Of a stretch of 18,065 bases of DNA, positions 1 to 7,004 are shown in pieces; the first letter of the stretch is position 1, and each line of letters opens with the position of its first letter. The stretch lies in NCBI GenBank assembly GCA_036558305.1, contig DATBFX010000140.1, positions 1 through 18,065 on the forward strand. Reading direction: 5' to 3'. The position numbers were made by a program, and so were the translations under genes. Below the pieces are notes generated by a model. The model was not told the DNA's origin. It searched no databases and saw nothing but the letters and a program-made list of their open reading frames with translations. Origin of the DNA: DATBFX01 sp036558305. Its GTDB lineage: Bacteria; Chloroflexota; Chloroflexia; Thermomicrobiales; UBA6265.

Positions 1-815
1 AGGACCGGGAGCGCCGGAGCGCCGACACGGCGGGTCGCGGTCGTGACCGCGACGGCAAGCCCGAGCACGATCAGTCCGCCGATCACATCGAGCACGTAGT
101 GGTTGCCGGTTACCACCACCGCGAACGCCATCGCCGTGGGGTGAACCACCGCAAGCGAACGCGCCCAGCGGCGGCCGATGGCGGCGGCGAGGAGGGCACC
201 GGCGAGGGCGGACCAGGCGACGTGCATGCTCGGCATCGCGGCGTAGACATTGACGAGGCTGGGGAGGCGGCCGCCGGCGTTGAAGACGCCGCTGCCGTGG
301 GCGTCGCCGTAGCAGCGGGGGCCGTAGGCGAGGAGGGTGTCGACGAACCCGCGGTTGGCCGGGAGCAGGCGCGGCGGCGCCACCGGGAAGGCGGCGAAGC
401 CGACCAGGGCGAAGACGAGGGAGACGGCGAAGACGCGGCGCAGGGTCGCGAAGGCCACGGGCGCTCGCCAGGCGGCGAGGGCGGCGGCGAGGACGAGGAC
501 GGGCAGGAAACCGGCGACGTAGTACCAGTTCGCGGCGCGAACCAGCCAGCCGTGGCGCAGACCGAAAGCTTGCACCGGGCGCTCCCAGCCGAGGCCGAGG
601 GCGTTTTCCCAACGGAGCAGGCGGGCGGCGTGGCCGGGGCCGAGCGCCGGTCCGCGGTCGGTCAGCGCCCAGCGGACGAGGGTGTAGAGGGCGTAAAGCA
701 GGACGACCGGCGAAAGACCGGCGGCGATGCGCCGGGCGGCGGTGACCGGTCCGGCCAGCGAGGGGTATGGGCGCAGGAAGATCGGACCTGCCACATCATA
801 GCGTCGGGTTGCCAT
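1..815 (-). CDS. PAP2-superfamily membrane phosphatase (Aur1/inositolphosphotransferase-like), 3' end beyond window
   Basis: The reading frame is open from an ATG at 815 to the window edge (271 codons, no stop), so the C-terminus is missing. The protein is rich in hydrophobic helices. It carries the PAP2 phosphatase motifs in order: PSMH at residues 195-198, a conserved HP at 225-226, and GNHYVLDVIGG around 237-247, with the nucleophile-type His239 and Asp243. An upstream FPVAPPRLLP stretch (about 151-160) and ANWYYVAGF (about 108-116) are typical of the PAP2_3 branch, which includes inositol-phosphorylceramide synthase-like and phosphatidic-acid-phosphatase-like enzymes. By family it should remove or transfer a phosphate group on a lipid at the outer face of the membrane; the substrate cannot be read from sequence. 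The start has GGAG about 10 nt upstream. Downstream genes are outside the window. Confidence 0.88.
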   Translation of the reverse strand, partial: MATRRYDVAGPIFLRPYPSLAGPVTAARRIAAGLSPVVLLYALYTLVRWALTDRGPALGPGHAARLLRWENALGLGWERPVQAFGLRHGWLVRAANWYYVAGFLPVLVLAAALAAWRAPVAFATLRRVFAVSLVFALVGFAAFPVAPPRLLPANRGFVDTLLAYGPRCYGDAHGSGVFNAGGRLPSLVNVYAAMPSMHVAWSALAGALLAAAIGRRWARSLAVVHPTAMAFAVVVTGNHYVLDVIGGLIVLGLAVAVTTATRRVGAPALPV

Positions 816-1090
816 CGAACGTACTCCGCGCAAACGGCTTATCGGTCATCCACAACCTCGGTCCGGGCCGACCACGGCACCGGGGTCCGGGCACGGTCGT
901 AGGATCGTCGATCGGGCGAGGCCGGGCATCGTCAGATCGACGTATTTGGCGGGCGGGGGAGCGAGATTGGGGTGTACGCAATTTTGCCGAGGGCGGCGGT
1001 GCGAGGACGACGGACAACAACCGGGCAAGGAGAAGGCCGCACCGGCAGATCATCGCGGAGAGTCCAGGCAGGCACCGGGTCGCCCCCTCT

Positions 1091-2488
1091 CTACAACGCC
1101 GGGCGCTCCCAGCCACCGAGTTCGCGTTCGACGCGGCGGGCGAGGGCCAGGGCGACGTCTTCGCGCCAGGGCCGGGCGACGATTTGGACGCCGATCGGCA
1201 GCCCTTCCGGGGAGGTGCCGGCGCGGACGACGACGGCGGGCCAACCGGTGAGGTTGAAGGTCATGGTGTAGCTGAAACCGGGGAGTTTGTCCTCGTCGAA
1301 GGTGGCGCCGTGAGGAACGGCGGGATTGGCGTTGACGGGGCAGATGATGGCGTCGTAGGAGGCGAGGAAGCCGAGCATGCGGGCGCGGAAGACGTCGCAA
1401 CGGGCGAGCAGGCTCCCAAGATCGGCGGCAGAAGACGCGGCGGCCGGTCCGAGGATGGCGGCGAGGCGTCCGAGGAGGGGAGAGGGTTGGGTCGTGCCGA
1501 TCATTTGGAGGAGGTGGCCGATACCGGCCCCACCGTCGGCAGCGAAGAGGTCGCGGGTAAGGAAGAACCCTTCGTCGATGCCGTCCGGGCGACTTTCCTC
1601 GACGGTTATGCCGGCGTCGGCGGCGATGGAGGCAGCGGAGTTGACGGCTGCAGCGATCTCGGGCGTCGGGGCGACGATGCCGTTGTCGGTGTGGACGGCG
1701 ACCCGGAGACCGGCAAGATCCACGCTTCCGGGATCGCCGATTGGAGCGGGGGCGGCGGCGGGATCGCGGCCATCGGGACCGGCGAGGATGGAGAGGGCAA
1801 GGGTGAGGTCGTCGACCGAGCGGGCCAAGGCGCCGACGTGCCAGAGGCGTTCGAGATGACCCACGGGCGGGGGGAACGTTCCGGTGCGGGGAGTGCGGCC
1901 GGCGGTCGGTTTGAGACCGGCGATCCCGCAGCAGTGGGCCGGCCAGCGGATGCTGCCCGCGGCGTCGGTACCGATCCCGAGCGGAGAGCCCCCGGCGGCG
2001 ATGATCGCCGCTTCGCCGCCGCTGCTGCCGCCGGGGGTGCGCGCGAGGTCGTAGGGGTTGTTGGTGCGACCGTAGACGAGGTTGTCGGTTTCGAAGGCGA
2101 CGCAGAATTCGGGGACGTTGGTCTTGCCGAGGACGACCGCACCGGCCCGGCGCAGGCGGGCGACCGCGGTCGCGTCCGCGGCGGGCACGAACCCGGCGCG
2201 CCCCGTGCTGCCGCTGGTGGAGACGATGCCCGCGGTGTCGAACTGGTCCTTGACGGTGACGGGGACACCGTGAAGCGGCCCGGTGGCGTCGCCGCGGACG
2301 AGGGCGGCATCGGCCGCGTACGCCTCGGCGCAGGCGCGCTCGGCAACGAGCTGCACGACCGCGTTGAGGCGGGGATTGACCGCCTCGATCCGGCGCAGAT
2401 GGGCGCCAACGACCTCGACCGAGGAAACCTTGCGCGCGCGAATGGCTGTCGCCAGCGTCGTCGCCGGCGCAAACAGGATCTCGTCCAT
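1091..2488 (-). CDS. Amidase signature family hydrolase (GatA/amidase-like)
   Basis: The 465-residue protein has the complete Ser-cisSer-Lys triad of the amidase signature family. The Lys is at 80 in PVTVKDQFDTAG, the cis-Ser at 155 in TPGGSSGGEA, and the nucleophilic Ser at 179 in GIGTDAAGSIRWPA. The 24-residue gap between the two serines is the one seen in FAAH-type enzymes. The family hydrolyses carboxylic amides in the cytoplasm. The start at 2488 is chosen because GGAGGA lies 7 nt upstream; a longer frame to 2575 exists but its extra residues look non-coding. No gatB or gatC lies nearby, so a stand-alone amidase is more likely than the tRNA-dependent amidotransferase subunit, although that is inference. 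It is on the same strand as the dehydrogenase upstream but separated by about 416 bp of repeats, so co-transcription is doubtful. Confidence 0.93.
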   Translation of the reverse strand: MDEILFAPATTLATAIRARKVSSVEVVGAHLRRIEAVNPRLNAVVQLVAERACAEAYAADAALVRGDATGPLHGVPVTVKDQFDTAGIVSTSGSTGRAGFVPAADATAVARLRRAGAVVLGKTNVPEFCVAFETDNLVYGRTNNPYDLARTPGGSSGGEAAIIAAGGSPLGIGTDAAGSIRWPAHCCGIAGLKPTAGRTPRTGTFPPPVGHLERLWHVGALARSVDDLTLALSILAGPDGRDPAAAPAPIGDPGSVDLAGLRVAVHTDNGIVAPTPEIAAAVNSAASIAADAGITVEESRPDGIDEGFFLTRDLFAADGGAGIGHLLQMIGTTQPSPLLGRLAAILGPAAASSAADLGSLLARCDVFRARMLGFLASYDAIICPVNANPAVPHGATFDEDKLPGFSYTMTFNLTGWPAVVVRAGTSPEGLPIGVQIVARPWREDVALALARRVERELGGWERPAL

Positions 2489-2583
2489 CGTCCACGTCCT
2501 CCGTTCGTCGTTGCGCGCCGAATACCAACGCTCAGACGATAGGAGGACGAGGGCGGCGGCACATGGGGCGTTCACCCTATTTC

Positions 2584-2635
2584 GAGGCGTCGGGCATCAG
2601 GGGTTACGGTCCGTGCTCCTGGCGCCTGACGCCTC
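2584..2635. repeat. 18-bp imperfect inverted repeat / hairpin
   Basis: The left arm GAGGCGTCGGGCATCAGG (2584-2601) pairs with the right arm CCTGGCGCCTGACGCCTC (2618-2635). Fifteen of 18 positions are complementary, around a 16-nt loop. It sits about 96 bp before the amidase start, downstream of the dehydrogenase. It has no T tract, so it may be a GC-rich terminator or a REP-like element. Confidence 0.6.
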
Positions 2636-2638
2636 TCA

Positions 2639-2783
2639 GAGGAGGTCGTGTTCGATCGCGAACAGAGCGGCACCGGCGCGGGGGCGGGGTTCGGTGAGTG
2701 CCTGGTAGACGGCGGCGGCGGCGAGGAGACGGGAGAAATCGGTCGCCCGCGAGAGCGGCGACGACTTCGGCGAGCCTGACGGA
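2639..2783 (-). pseudogene. Possible decayed coding fragment (frameshifted)
   Basis: On the minus strand one frame reads SVRLAEVVAAL and the next reads SRATDF followed by LLAAAAVYQALTEP, running to a TGA near 2639. A two-base deletion in a TCTC run near 2750 would join them. The joined N-terminal part resembles the VRLAEVVAALSLATDLG opening of HD-domain (HD-GYP-type) proteins, from memory of that family. There is no start codon with a ribosome binding site. This could be chance, because GC-rich sequence gives protein-like text in several frames. Confidence 0.25.
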
Positions 2784-2788
2784 GTCAC

Positions 2789-2906
2789 GAGCTTCCAGCT
2801 TCGAGCTTCGAGCTTGGGACGGCGAACCCGCGGCGGCAGGGGTGGCTGGGACGTCCATCGGCGGGTTCCGTTCAAGCTCGAAGCTCGAAGCTCGAAGCTC
2901 GAAGCT
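2789..2906. repeat. Inverted heptamer arrays forming one long hairpin
   Basis: Four heptamers of the GAGCTTC type (2789-2816) face four and a half copies of the complementary AAGCTCG (2874-2906). Between them an inner inverted repeat, GAACCCGC (2824-2831) and GCGGGTTC (2861-2868), continues the stem, leaving a 29-nt loop. The right array overlaps the dehydrogenase stop codon (2905-2907). The whole could fold in RNA from either strand and may act as a terminator or 3'-end stabiliser for the dehydrogenase mRNA. The heptamer period resembles the short tandem heptamer repeats known from cyanobacteria. Confidence 0.75.
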
Positions 2907-3999
2907 ACAGTCTGATGACGCTCCGCAGCGTCTCCCCCCGCTCCATGGCGTGGAAGGCTTCCTCGGATTCGTCGAGGGAGACGACGCGGGTGACGACGCG
3001 GTCGAGGTCGAGTTTGCCTTGCTCGTACCAGGTGGCGAAGGTCGGGAAGTCGCGGGTGGGGAGGATGTCGCCGTACCAGGCGACGCGGAGGATGCCGCCG
3101 AGGTCGAAGAATTTGGCGAGGGGCAAGTTCAGCGTCGCGTCCTGGAAGTAGACGCCGATCATGACGCAGGTGCCGGCGAGGTCGCGGCACCAGAGGGCCG
3201 TGTCGAGGGTTTCGGGTTTGCCGACGACTTCGAAGGAGACGTTGACGCCGTTGCCGCCGGTGATCTCCTTGATTTTGGCGACCGGATCGCCGTCGCGCGG
3301 GTTGACGAGGTCGGTGGCGCCGCACTGTTTCGCCCAGTCGAGTTTCTGGGGATCGACGTCGACGCCGATGATGGTGGTGGCGCCGGCGATTTTGCAACCC
3401 ATGATCACCGAGTCGCCGACACCGCCGCAGCCGATGACGGCGACCGACTGACCGGGTTTGACGTTGGCGGAGTTGAAGGGGGCGCTGACGCCGGTGCCGA
3501 CGCCGCAGCCGATCAAGCTGAGCGGTTCCGGGTTGAGTTTGGGGTTGACGGGGACGCACTGGCGCGAGTGGACGAGGGTGTGGGTGCAGAAGGTGCCGAT
3601 GCCGAGGATCGGGGTCAGCTTGACGCCGTCGTTGCTGTACATCTTGCCGTCGGCGTTGAGACTGGCGGCGCAGAGGTGGGGTTGGCCGGCGAGACAGAAG
3701 CGGCACTTCCCGCAGGGGGCGCGCCAGGCGAGGATGACGAGGTCGCCCTTCTTGACGTTGGTGACGTTCTCGCCGACCTCCTCGACGATACCGCTGCCCT
3801 CGTGACCGAGGAGGAGCGGGAAAATGCTCGTGCCGAAAACGCCGTTCTTGGCGGAGAGGTCGGTGTGGCAGACGCCGCTGGCGAGGATGCGGACCAGGGC
3901 ATCGTTGGGACCGAGCGGATCGATCTTGAACTCTTCGATTTGACCCGGTTTGCCGGGTTCCCGCGCGATGACGCCGCGCGCCGTGAATCCGTCCGCCAT
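2905..3999 (-). CDS. Zinc-dependent alcohol dehydrogenase, S-(hydroxymethyl)mycothiol dehydrogenase-like
   Basis: This 364-residue medium-chain dehydrogenase is complete. Catalytic zinc ligands are Cys44 (GVCHTD), His66 (GHE) and Cys165 (IGCGVGTG). The structural zinc site has four cysteines at 96, 99, 102 and 110 (CGKCRFCLAGQPHLC). The Rossmann motif GCGGVG is at 190-195, with Asp214 ending the second strand, which predicts NAD+ use. The segments AWRAPCGKC, GGNG and WYGDILPTRDFP match, from memory, the S-(hydroxymethyl)mycothiol dehydrogenase branch (formaldehyde oxidation as a thiol adduct) better than glutathione-dependent class III enzymes. The thiol cofactor used in this organism is unknown, so a general alcohol or aldehyde role is possible. 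The start is fixed by AAGGAGGAG about 6-7 nt upstream. The gene appears monocistronic: repeats follow it, and a divergent gene lies 445 bp upstream. Confidence 0.93.
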   Translation of the reverse strand: MADGFTARGVIAREPGKPGQIEEFKIDPLGPNDALVRILASGVCHTDLSAKNGVFGTSIFPLLLGHEGSGIVEEVGENVTNVKKGDLVILAWRAPCGKCRFCLAGQPHLCAASLNADGKMYSNDGVKLTPILGIGTFCTHTLVHSRQCVPVNPKLNPEPLSLIGCGVGTGVSAPFNSANVKPGQSVAVIGCGGVGDSVIMGCKIAGATTIIGVDVDPQKLDWAKQCGATDLVNPRDGDPVAKIKEITGGNGVNVSFEVVGKPETLDTALWCRDLAGTCVMIGVYFQDATLNLPLAKFFDLGGILRVAWYGDILPTRDFPTFATWYEQGKLDLDRVVTRVVSLDESEEAFHAMERGETLRSVIRL

Positions 4000-4444
4000 G
4001 GTGGCTCTCCTCCTTCAAGCAGCCCGACGTTCCGCAATGATTTGAGGGGCTCATCGTGCGGGAGGCGGCGGGTGCTGTCAAGCGACGCATCCCGACACGG
4101 CCGGTCGCACCTGAGAAGTAATCGCATATATTGACAGATATCCCCCGAATGGACGGTGTTTTGATGCAATAGAACGAACGCCAACGTTACCGGATACCCA
4201 TAGGCGTCACGTTTGGTGGGTGTAGATTACGCGTGGGTCGGTCGAACGTCTGCTCGGCGCGAGTTCCTGTCGCACCACCGTGCCTGCAGACAAACCCGGC
4301 GGACGCAGGTCGCGGGTGACGGCCGGGTACTGGTGTTCGCTTGGCGTCGCCGAGGATCGAGCGGCCGGCGGTCGCGAGGCGGGGCGACGAGGCGCGAGCG
4401 AAGACCGCACCGGAAGTTGGCCTTCGGACAGGGAGCGTCACCGG
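4000..4444. promoter_or_regulatory. Divergent intergenic region with an AT-rich island
   Basis: This 445 bp gap separates the minus-strand dehydrogenase from the plus-strand cysteine-rich gene and should hold both promoters. An AT-rich island at about 4117-4160 contains a perfect TTGACA (4131-4136) next to ATAT and GATATC. No TATAAT-like box lies 16-18 bp after TTGACA, so I do not assign a promoter. I see no gene here. Confidence 0.5.
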
Positions 4445-6475
4445 ATGGACGGATCGCGGTTCGACGAACTGGCGCGTTTGCTTGCGGAGAACCGGACCCG
4501 GCGCGGCATCGCGAAGTCGATGGCGGCCGCCGCCCTCGTCGCGGCCGGTCTGGGTCGCTTTTCCGCTGCCGCCAAAGACGACAAAGAGGACAAGAACCAC
4601 AAGAACGACGACGACCATCGTCACGACAACCACGACGAGTGCGCGGTCGACGGCAAATCGTGCCGCAAGGACAAGGAGTGCTGCTCCGGTCACTGTTGCG
4701 CCGGCACCTGCCAGGACTGCTGCGCGGACCGCGACTGCCCGGCGCCCAAGAACCGGTGCAAGAAGGCCGTCTGTTCCAGCGGGCAGTGCAGCGTGGTCGA
4801 TGCGGTCGTCTGCTCCGCCAGCGATCAGTGTCACGTCGCCGGCGCGTGCAATCCCGCGACCGGCAAGTGCTCCAATCCGAAAGCCCCGAACGGCGCCCCC
4901 TGCGACGACGGCAACGCCTGCACCAGGAGCGACACCTGCCAAAAGGGGACGTGCGTCGGGGGCGACGCCGTCGTCTGCGGCGCGCCCGACGGGTGTCGCG
5001 GTACCGGCACGTGCGATCCCGCCACCGGGAAGTGCTCCTATCCCGATCTCCCGGACGGCACCGCATGCGGCGACGGCGATTCCTGCAGCGGCGAGGAGAC
5101 CTGTCTGGGCGGCGTCTGCCAGGGCGGCACTCCCCTCGAGTGCACGACCGACAACCCATGCCTGACCGCGAGCTGCGATCCGGCGAAGGGGTGTGTTTTG
5201 ACGCCGAAGGGGGCCGGCACCGCCTGCGGTGACGACGACGCCTGCAACGGCAAGGAGATGTGCGACGGAGAGGGTCATTGCCAACCGGGAGAAGCGGTCG
5301 CGTGCGATCCATGCTTACGCTGCAATCGCGACGACGGTACGTGCGAACCGGACCCGGACCAAAACGGCAAGACCTGCCCCGGCGAGGGCAACCTCTGCTT
5401 CGGCGGCTTCCGGTGCCGGGACGGTGCCTGCGCCGGCGTCGACGAGGTACGCTGCGCGCCGCTCGACGACTGCCATGTCGCCGGTATCTGCCAACCCGGA
5501 AAAGGGGCGTGCACGAATCCGAACGCGCCCGATGGCACGTCGTGTCCGGCCGGGCCGAACCAGACCGGGACCTGCACCGCCGGCCAGTGCCAGGCGGTCT
5601 GCAACCCCGGTTACGCCGATTGCGATGCGCAGGCCGGCACCGGCTGCGAGACCGCGATCCTCACCGATCCGCAGAATTGCGGAACGTGTGGCCATACCTG
5701 CACGGCGAGCGAGACGTGCGTCGGCGGTGTTTGCACCGGCACCGGCGGCGGCACCGACGCGATCTGCAAGGCGGCGATCGACGGGTGCGCGACCGGCGCC
5801 ACCCTCTGCGACGACGGGTTAGGGGAGCCTTGCAACTGCTTCACCACGACCGAGGGGGACAGCCGTTGCTCCTCGCTGCGCGCGTTCACATCGTGCGACA
5901 ACGGTTGCGCGAGCAGCGCGGACTGCCCGGGGACACCGCACCCGGACGGCAACGGCAGGTTCGGTCCGAACGCGTTCTGCGCGCGGGTCGACGGCTGCTG
6001 CGACGTCGGCGTCAACGTCTGTCTCGATCCGTGCCCGAACTTCTGCACGGTCACCTGCGCCTGTCCGTACGCGTGTTTCGGCGATACGTGCATCGGCCCG
6101 GGACCGCAGGAGACGGGGACGCTGACCGCCGACGACCCGACTTTCGCACGCTGCCAGGGGTTCGGCCCCGGCTACCTCTACCACGCGTCCACCTTCGACC
6201 ATGCCGGTGGGAATCTGGCGATCAACCTGCGCGGGTCGCCATCGGGCGGCGGTACGATCGACGACACGTATCTCGCGCTTTACACCGGCTTCGATCCCGC
6301 CGACCCGTGCGCCAACCTCGTCGCCGAAAAGGACGACAACGAGTGCTCGTTGGAGGCCCGGCTCGTGAAGTCGATTCCGGCCGGCACGTACACCGTCGTC
6401 GCGACGACCTTCCGACCGGGTTTCCAGGGCGATTTCACGTTGGAATTCAACCGCTGTAGTCCCTGCGGAGCGTAG
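4445..6475 (+). CDS. Secreted cysteine-rich repeat protein with Tat-like leader and C-terminal beta-sandwich-like domain
   Basis: This 676-residue protein begins with a leader carrying T-R-R-G-I-A-K (18-24) and a hydrophobic run (about 26-36), a Tat-like signal with possible cleavage near Ala41-43. A charged His/Asp/Lys-rich linker follows (44-65). Residues 66-550 hold 79 cysteines (84 in all, counted by eye). They include repeats of about 40 residues of the form C-D-D-G-x-A-C, D-T-C-x-x-G-x-C, D-P-A-T-G-K-C, as in myxobacterial and Dictyostelium cysteine-rich repeat proteins. Residues 386-430 (CNPGYADCD ... NCGTCGHTC ... CVGGVC) match a myxobacterial-type Cys motif. Residues 556-676 look like a PPC-type beta-sandwich (DDTYLALYTGF ... 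IPAGTYTVVATTF). An extracellular, disulfide-rich structural or adhesive role is inference. The start is chosen for GGGAG 9 nt upstream; an ATG-led extension to 4280 reads as non-coding. Confidence 0.9.
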   Translation: MDGSRFDELARLLAENRTRRGIAKSMAAAALVAAGLGRFSAAAKDDKEDKNHKNDDDHRHDNHDECAVDGKSCRKDKECCSGHCCAGTCQDCCADRDCPAPKNRCKKAVCSSGQCSVVDAVVCSASDQCHVAGACNPATGKCSNPKAPNGAPCDDGNACTRSDTCQKGTCVGGDAVVCGAPDGCRGTGTCDPATGKCSYPDLPDGTACGDGDSCSGEETCLGGVCQGGTPLECTTDNPCLTASCDPAKGCVLTPKGAGTACGDDDACNGKEMCDGEGHCQPGEAVACDPCLRCNRDDGTCEPDPDQNGKTCPGEGNLCFGGFRCRDGACAGVDEVRCAPLDDCHVAGICQPGKGACTNPNAPDGTSCPAGPNQTGTCTAGQCQAVCNPGYADCDAQAGTGCETAILTDPQNCGTCGHTCTASETCVGGVCTGTGGGTDAICKAAIDGCATGATLCDDGLGEPCNCFTTTEGDSRCSSLRAFTSCDNGCASSADCPGTPHPDGNGRFGPNAFCARVDGCCDVGVNVCLDPCPNFCTVTCACPYACFGDTCIGPGPQETGTLTADDPTFARCQGFGPGYLYHASTFDHAGGNLAINLRGSPSGGGTIDDTYLALYTGFDPADPCANLVAEKDDNECSLEARLVKSIPAGTYTVVATTFRPGFQGDFTLEFNRCSPCGA

Positions 6476-6483
6476 CAGGGGCT
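6458..6483. terminator. Possible hairpin terminator between convergent genes
   Basis: AGTCCCTGC (6458-6466) pairs with GCAGGGGCT (6475-6483) with one G-U pair and an 8-nt loop. The structure spans the stop codon of the cysteine-rich gene and lies 25 bp from the convergent HTH gene's stop. There is no T tract, so a Rho-independent function is uncertain. Confidence 0.4.
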
Positions 6484-6507
6484 GAGTGCAGACGGACCAG
6501 CACCAAC

Positions 6508-6729
6508 TTATGGCGTGCGCTGGGCCCGCGCGCGCAACCACGCCAAAACATCCTCGCGGCGGATACAGAGGACGTGGTGATCGACGATGGTGGCGTGAAG
6601 GTCTCCCTCGCGGGCGGCATGTCTGATCCGGTAGAGACTCATGTCGAGGAGACGGGCCAACTCCTCGGGTGTGTAGATGTCGTGGCGCAGAAGTTCCTCG
6701 GCGGTCTCGTGGTCGATCGTCGAGTCCAT
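6508..6729 (-). CDS. Excisionase-type helix-turn-helix DNA-binding protein (paralogue 1)
   Basis: This 73-residue protein is a single excisionase/MerR-like HTH domain. YTPEELARLLDMSLYRIRHAA (in the residue 18-40 region) forms the helix-turn-helix, followed by a short wing and the closing motif R-R-E-D-V-L-A-W-L-R. Such domains bind DNA as small regulators or excisionases. The start at 6729 is set by AAGGAGG 5 nt upstream; an earlier in-frame ATG at 6783 would fall in the predicted promoter. The protein aligns over its whole length with the HTH protein at 12947-13219 (shared pattern D-x-YT-x-EE-x-A-x-LL, AAR-x-G-x-L, R-x-ED, WLR-x-R). Its promoter region carries the same dyad as the operon containing that paralogue, which suggests autoregulation or cross-regulation. 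No phage or integrase gene is nearby, so a regulator is favoured over an excisionase. Confidence 0.85.
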   Translation of the reverse strand: MDSTIDHETAEELLRHDIYTPEELARLLDMSLYRIRHAAREGDLHATIVDHHVLCIRREDVLAWLRARAQRTP

Positions 6730-6782
6730 GTCGACCTCCTTCGCGCATTCCCGCCCGACGGTTCGATCGGAGATGCGTGCCA

Positions 6783-6802
6783 ATTATATCTTACTACGAT
6801 AT
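6783..6802 (-). promoter_or_regulatory. Promoter/operator: ATATC-N7-GATAT dyad overlapping TATAAT
   Basis: On the minus strand, ATATC, seven bases, then GATAT (6802-6786) merges into a consensus -10 box TATAAT (6788-6783). This leaves a predicted leader of about 46 nt before the HTH start. The same arrangement lies before the ClC gene at 10704-10723. No good -35 box is visible, which fits an activator-dependent or repressor-covered promoter. Confidence 0.6.
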
Positions 6803-6826
6803 AAATGCCCGAGTCGATGCGCGTCG

Positions 6827-6982
6827 TCATTGGGAGAACCAGACGATGACGGCGGCGAACGCGAGCAGCGTGGCGAACGCGACCAACCAGAGCCCCCAAT
6901 AGGGCGCGAGATTGGTCTCGGCCCAAGCCGCCAGGCCGAACCGCCGGGGATGCCGGTTTGTCGCGTCTCGCGTCTCGTCTAT
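6827..6982 (-). pseudogene. Start-less small membrane ORF or gene remnant
   Basis: This minus-strand frame reads RHPRRFGLAAW, then AETNLAPYWGL, then a hydrophobic helix (WLVAFATLLAFAAVIVWF) before a TGA at 6829-6827. It looks like a real single-pass membrane protein C-terminus. A ribosome-binding-like GAGGAGG precedes it near 6990, but the codons after it include no ATG, GTG or TTG at a usable distance (only ATA at 6982), and the frame is closed upstream by a TGA near 7034. Either a rare start is used or it is the tail of a broken gene. It lies directly after the broken cupredoxin and on the same strand. Confidence 0.4.
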
Positions 6983-7004
6983 CGGAACCTCCTCGGCGTG
7001 CGTC

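Larger units (their letters stand above)
2489..2904. other. Repeat-rich gap between dehydrogenase and amidase
   Basis: This gap between two minus-strand genes holds three things listed separately: two inverted arrays of a GAGCTTC heptamer, an 18-bp imperfect hairpin, and a possible decayed coding fragment. Apart from the amidase ribosome binding site next to 2488, I see no clear promoter. Confidence 0.7.

Noticed and set aside
767..2542. 591-codon plus-strand frame across the amidase
   Set aside because: It is antisense to an amidase with a complete catalytic triad; the translation is Gly/Asp/Arg low complexity.
2698..4134. 478-codon plus-strand frame across the dehydrogenase
   Set aside because: It is antisense to a complete zinc dehydrogenase and has no supporting start signal.
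4119..4140. Third candidate copy of the ATATC-N7-GATAT site in the dehydrogenase/Cys-rich gap
   Set aside because: Only one half-site matches; the other is off in sequence or spacing, and no TATAAT is fused to it.
4187..5284. Minus-strand Ala/Val-rich frame resembling a membrane protein
   Set aside because: It is antisense to the Cys-rich repeats; the Ala/Gly/Val bias follows from GC-rich codons read backwards.
6508..6729. Prophage or integrative element suggested by excisionase-type HTH
   Set aside because: No integrase, att-like repeats next to a tRNA, or phage genes are present; the HTH family also contains ordinary regulators.
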